This document shows positions 36,923-37,822 of a stretch of DNA of 37,822 bases, piece after piece. A program made the position numbers and the translations under genes. Each line of letters starts with the position of its first letter. The stretch's first letter is position 1. Under the pieces are notes generated by a model. That model was given only the letters and a program-made list of their open reading frames with translations, was not told where the DNA came from and made no database searches. The DNA is from Chloroflexota bacterium (GTDB lineage: Bacteria > Chloroflexota > Limnocylindria > Limnocylindrales > CSP1-4), in the NCBI GenBank assembly GCA_003250155.1, contig QKHE01000062.1, positions 1-37,822 on the forward strand, in the 5' to 3' direction.

Positions 36923-37822
36923 CTACCCGCCCGCGTCGGCGATGCGGAAGACGACCTGCTTGTGTTGGCTGTACTTCTCGATCCCGACACCGCCATAGCC
37001 CGACTGCTTGTAGCCGTGCCCCGGCGCCTCGAGGACGCCGGTCGAGAACCACTGGTTGACGTAGACCTGGCCGGCCTTCAGCCCGCGGGACACCCGCCAG
37101 GCTCGATCGAGATCACGGGTGAACACGCCGGACGCGAGGCCGTACGTGGTGTCATTGGCCATCGCCAGCGCCTCGGCCTCCGTGTCGAACGGCAGGACCG
37201 CGACGACCGGCCCGAAGATCTCCTCGCGCGCGACCCGGCACGTCGGCGTCGCCTCGGCGAAGACCGTCGGCGGGATGTAGGCGCCCTTCGAGCGGACCGG
37301 ATCCGTGTACGGGACCCCACCGGTGAGCAGCCGGGCCTCGCGCTTGCCGATCTCGATGTAGTCCCAGACCTTCGCGCCGTGGCTGGCGGCGATGACCGGA
37401 CCGAGCTCGGTTTCTGGATCGAGCGGCTCACCGACCTTCATCGCCTCGGCCTTGGCCACGAGCGCCTCGACGAACCGATCGTGGACTGGTCGCTCGACGA
37501 GGATTCGCGAGCCGCAGACGCAGATCTGGCCGGTGTTGGCGAAGGCACCCAGCGCACTCCAGAAGACGGCAGAGTCGAGATCGGCATCGGCGAAGACGAG
37601 ATTGGGGTTCTTGCCGCCCAGCTCGAGCGAGATGCGCTTCACCTGCGACGCTGCGCCCTCGAGGATCCGGGAGCCGGTCTCGATGCCGCCGGTCAGCGAG
37701 ATCATGTCGACCCGTGGATCGGCGACGAGGGCCTCGCCGACGATCCCGCCGGGACCGGCGAGGACGTTGACCGCGCCGGGCGGCAGGTCCGCCTCGAGCA
37801 GCAGCTGGGCGACGCGCATGAA
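36923..37822 (-). CDS. Aldehyde dehydrogenase family protein, N-terminus outside the window
   Basis: ISLELGGKNPNLVFADADLD (catalytic Glu), FANTGQICVCGSRILVE (catalytic Cys), REEIFGPVVAVLPFDTEAEALAMANDTTYGLASGVFTRD. Confidence 0.93.
   Translation of the reverse strand, partial: FMRVAQLLLEADLPPGAVNVLAGPGGIVGEALVADPRVDMISLTGGIETGSRILEGAASQVKRISLELGGKNPNLVFADADLDSAVFWSALGAFANTGQICVCGSRILVERPVHDRFVEALVAKAEAMKVGEPLDPETELGPVIAASHGAKVWDYIEIGKREARLLTGGVPYTDPVRSKGAYIPPTVFAEATPTCRVAREEIFGPVVAVLPFDTEAEALAMANDTTYGLASGVFTRDLDRAWRVSRGLKAGQVYVNQWFSTGVLEAPGHGYKQSGYGGVGIEKYSQHKQVVFRIADAGG

Overview
37.8-kb window of very GC-rich bacterial DNA. Gene content and codon bias suggest Chloroflexota or a similar high-GC phylum; this is inference, as there is no rRNA to confirm it. 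I find about 38 credible protein genes and no recognisable tRNA, rRNA, CRISPR array, IS element or prophage. Main blocks, left to right: DUF885 protein, class-III aminotransferase (GSA-aminomutase-like), MscS channel and acetyl-CoA synthetase; a two-gene operon of an orphan CpaE/ParA-like ATPase with a disordered/coiled-coil partner; moaA, purine nucleoside phosphorylase and thyX; a cyclic-nucleotide cluster (class III cyclase fused to an NB-ARC-like ATPase and TPR-like repeats, plus a stand-alone cNMP-binding protein, divergent from a second cNMP-binding protein that overlaps a flavoprotein); LysE exporter, aquaporin with a probable frameshift, class II aldolase; ABC-2 transporter operon; a GreA-type factor with a GIY-YIG-like N-terminal domain; a DUF2089/DUF4097/SHOCT-like operon; HhH-GPD protein; a complete PTS (HPr, EI, SorC-type regulator, mannose-family IIA/IIB/IIC/IID); EamA transporter, VOC protein and a truncated aldehyde dehydrogenase. 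Best candidates for undescribed biology are the cNMP cluster, the GIY-YIG-like/GreA fusion, the operon in which three consecutive genes share a short SHOCT/LiaX-N-like motif, and the orphan ParA pair. All calls come from reading the sequence and supplied ORF translations; no database search was run.
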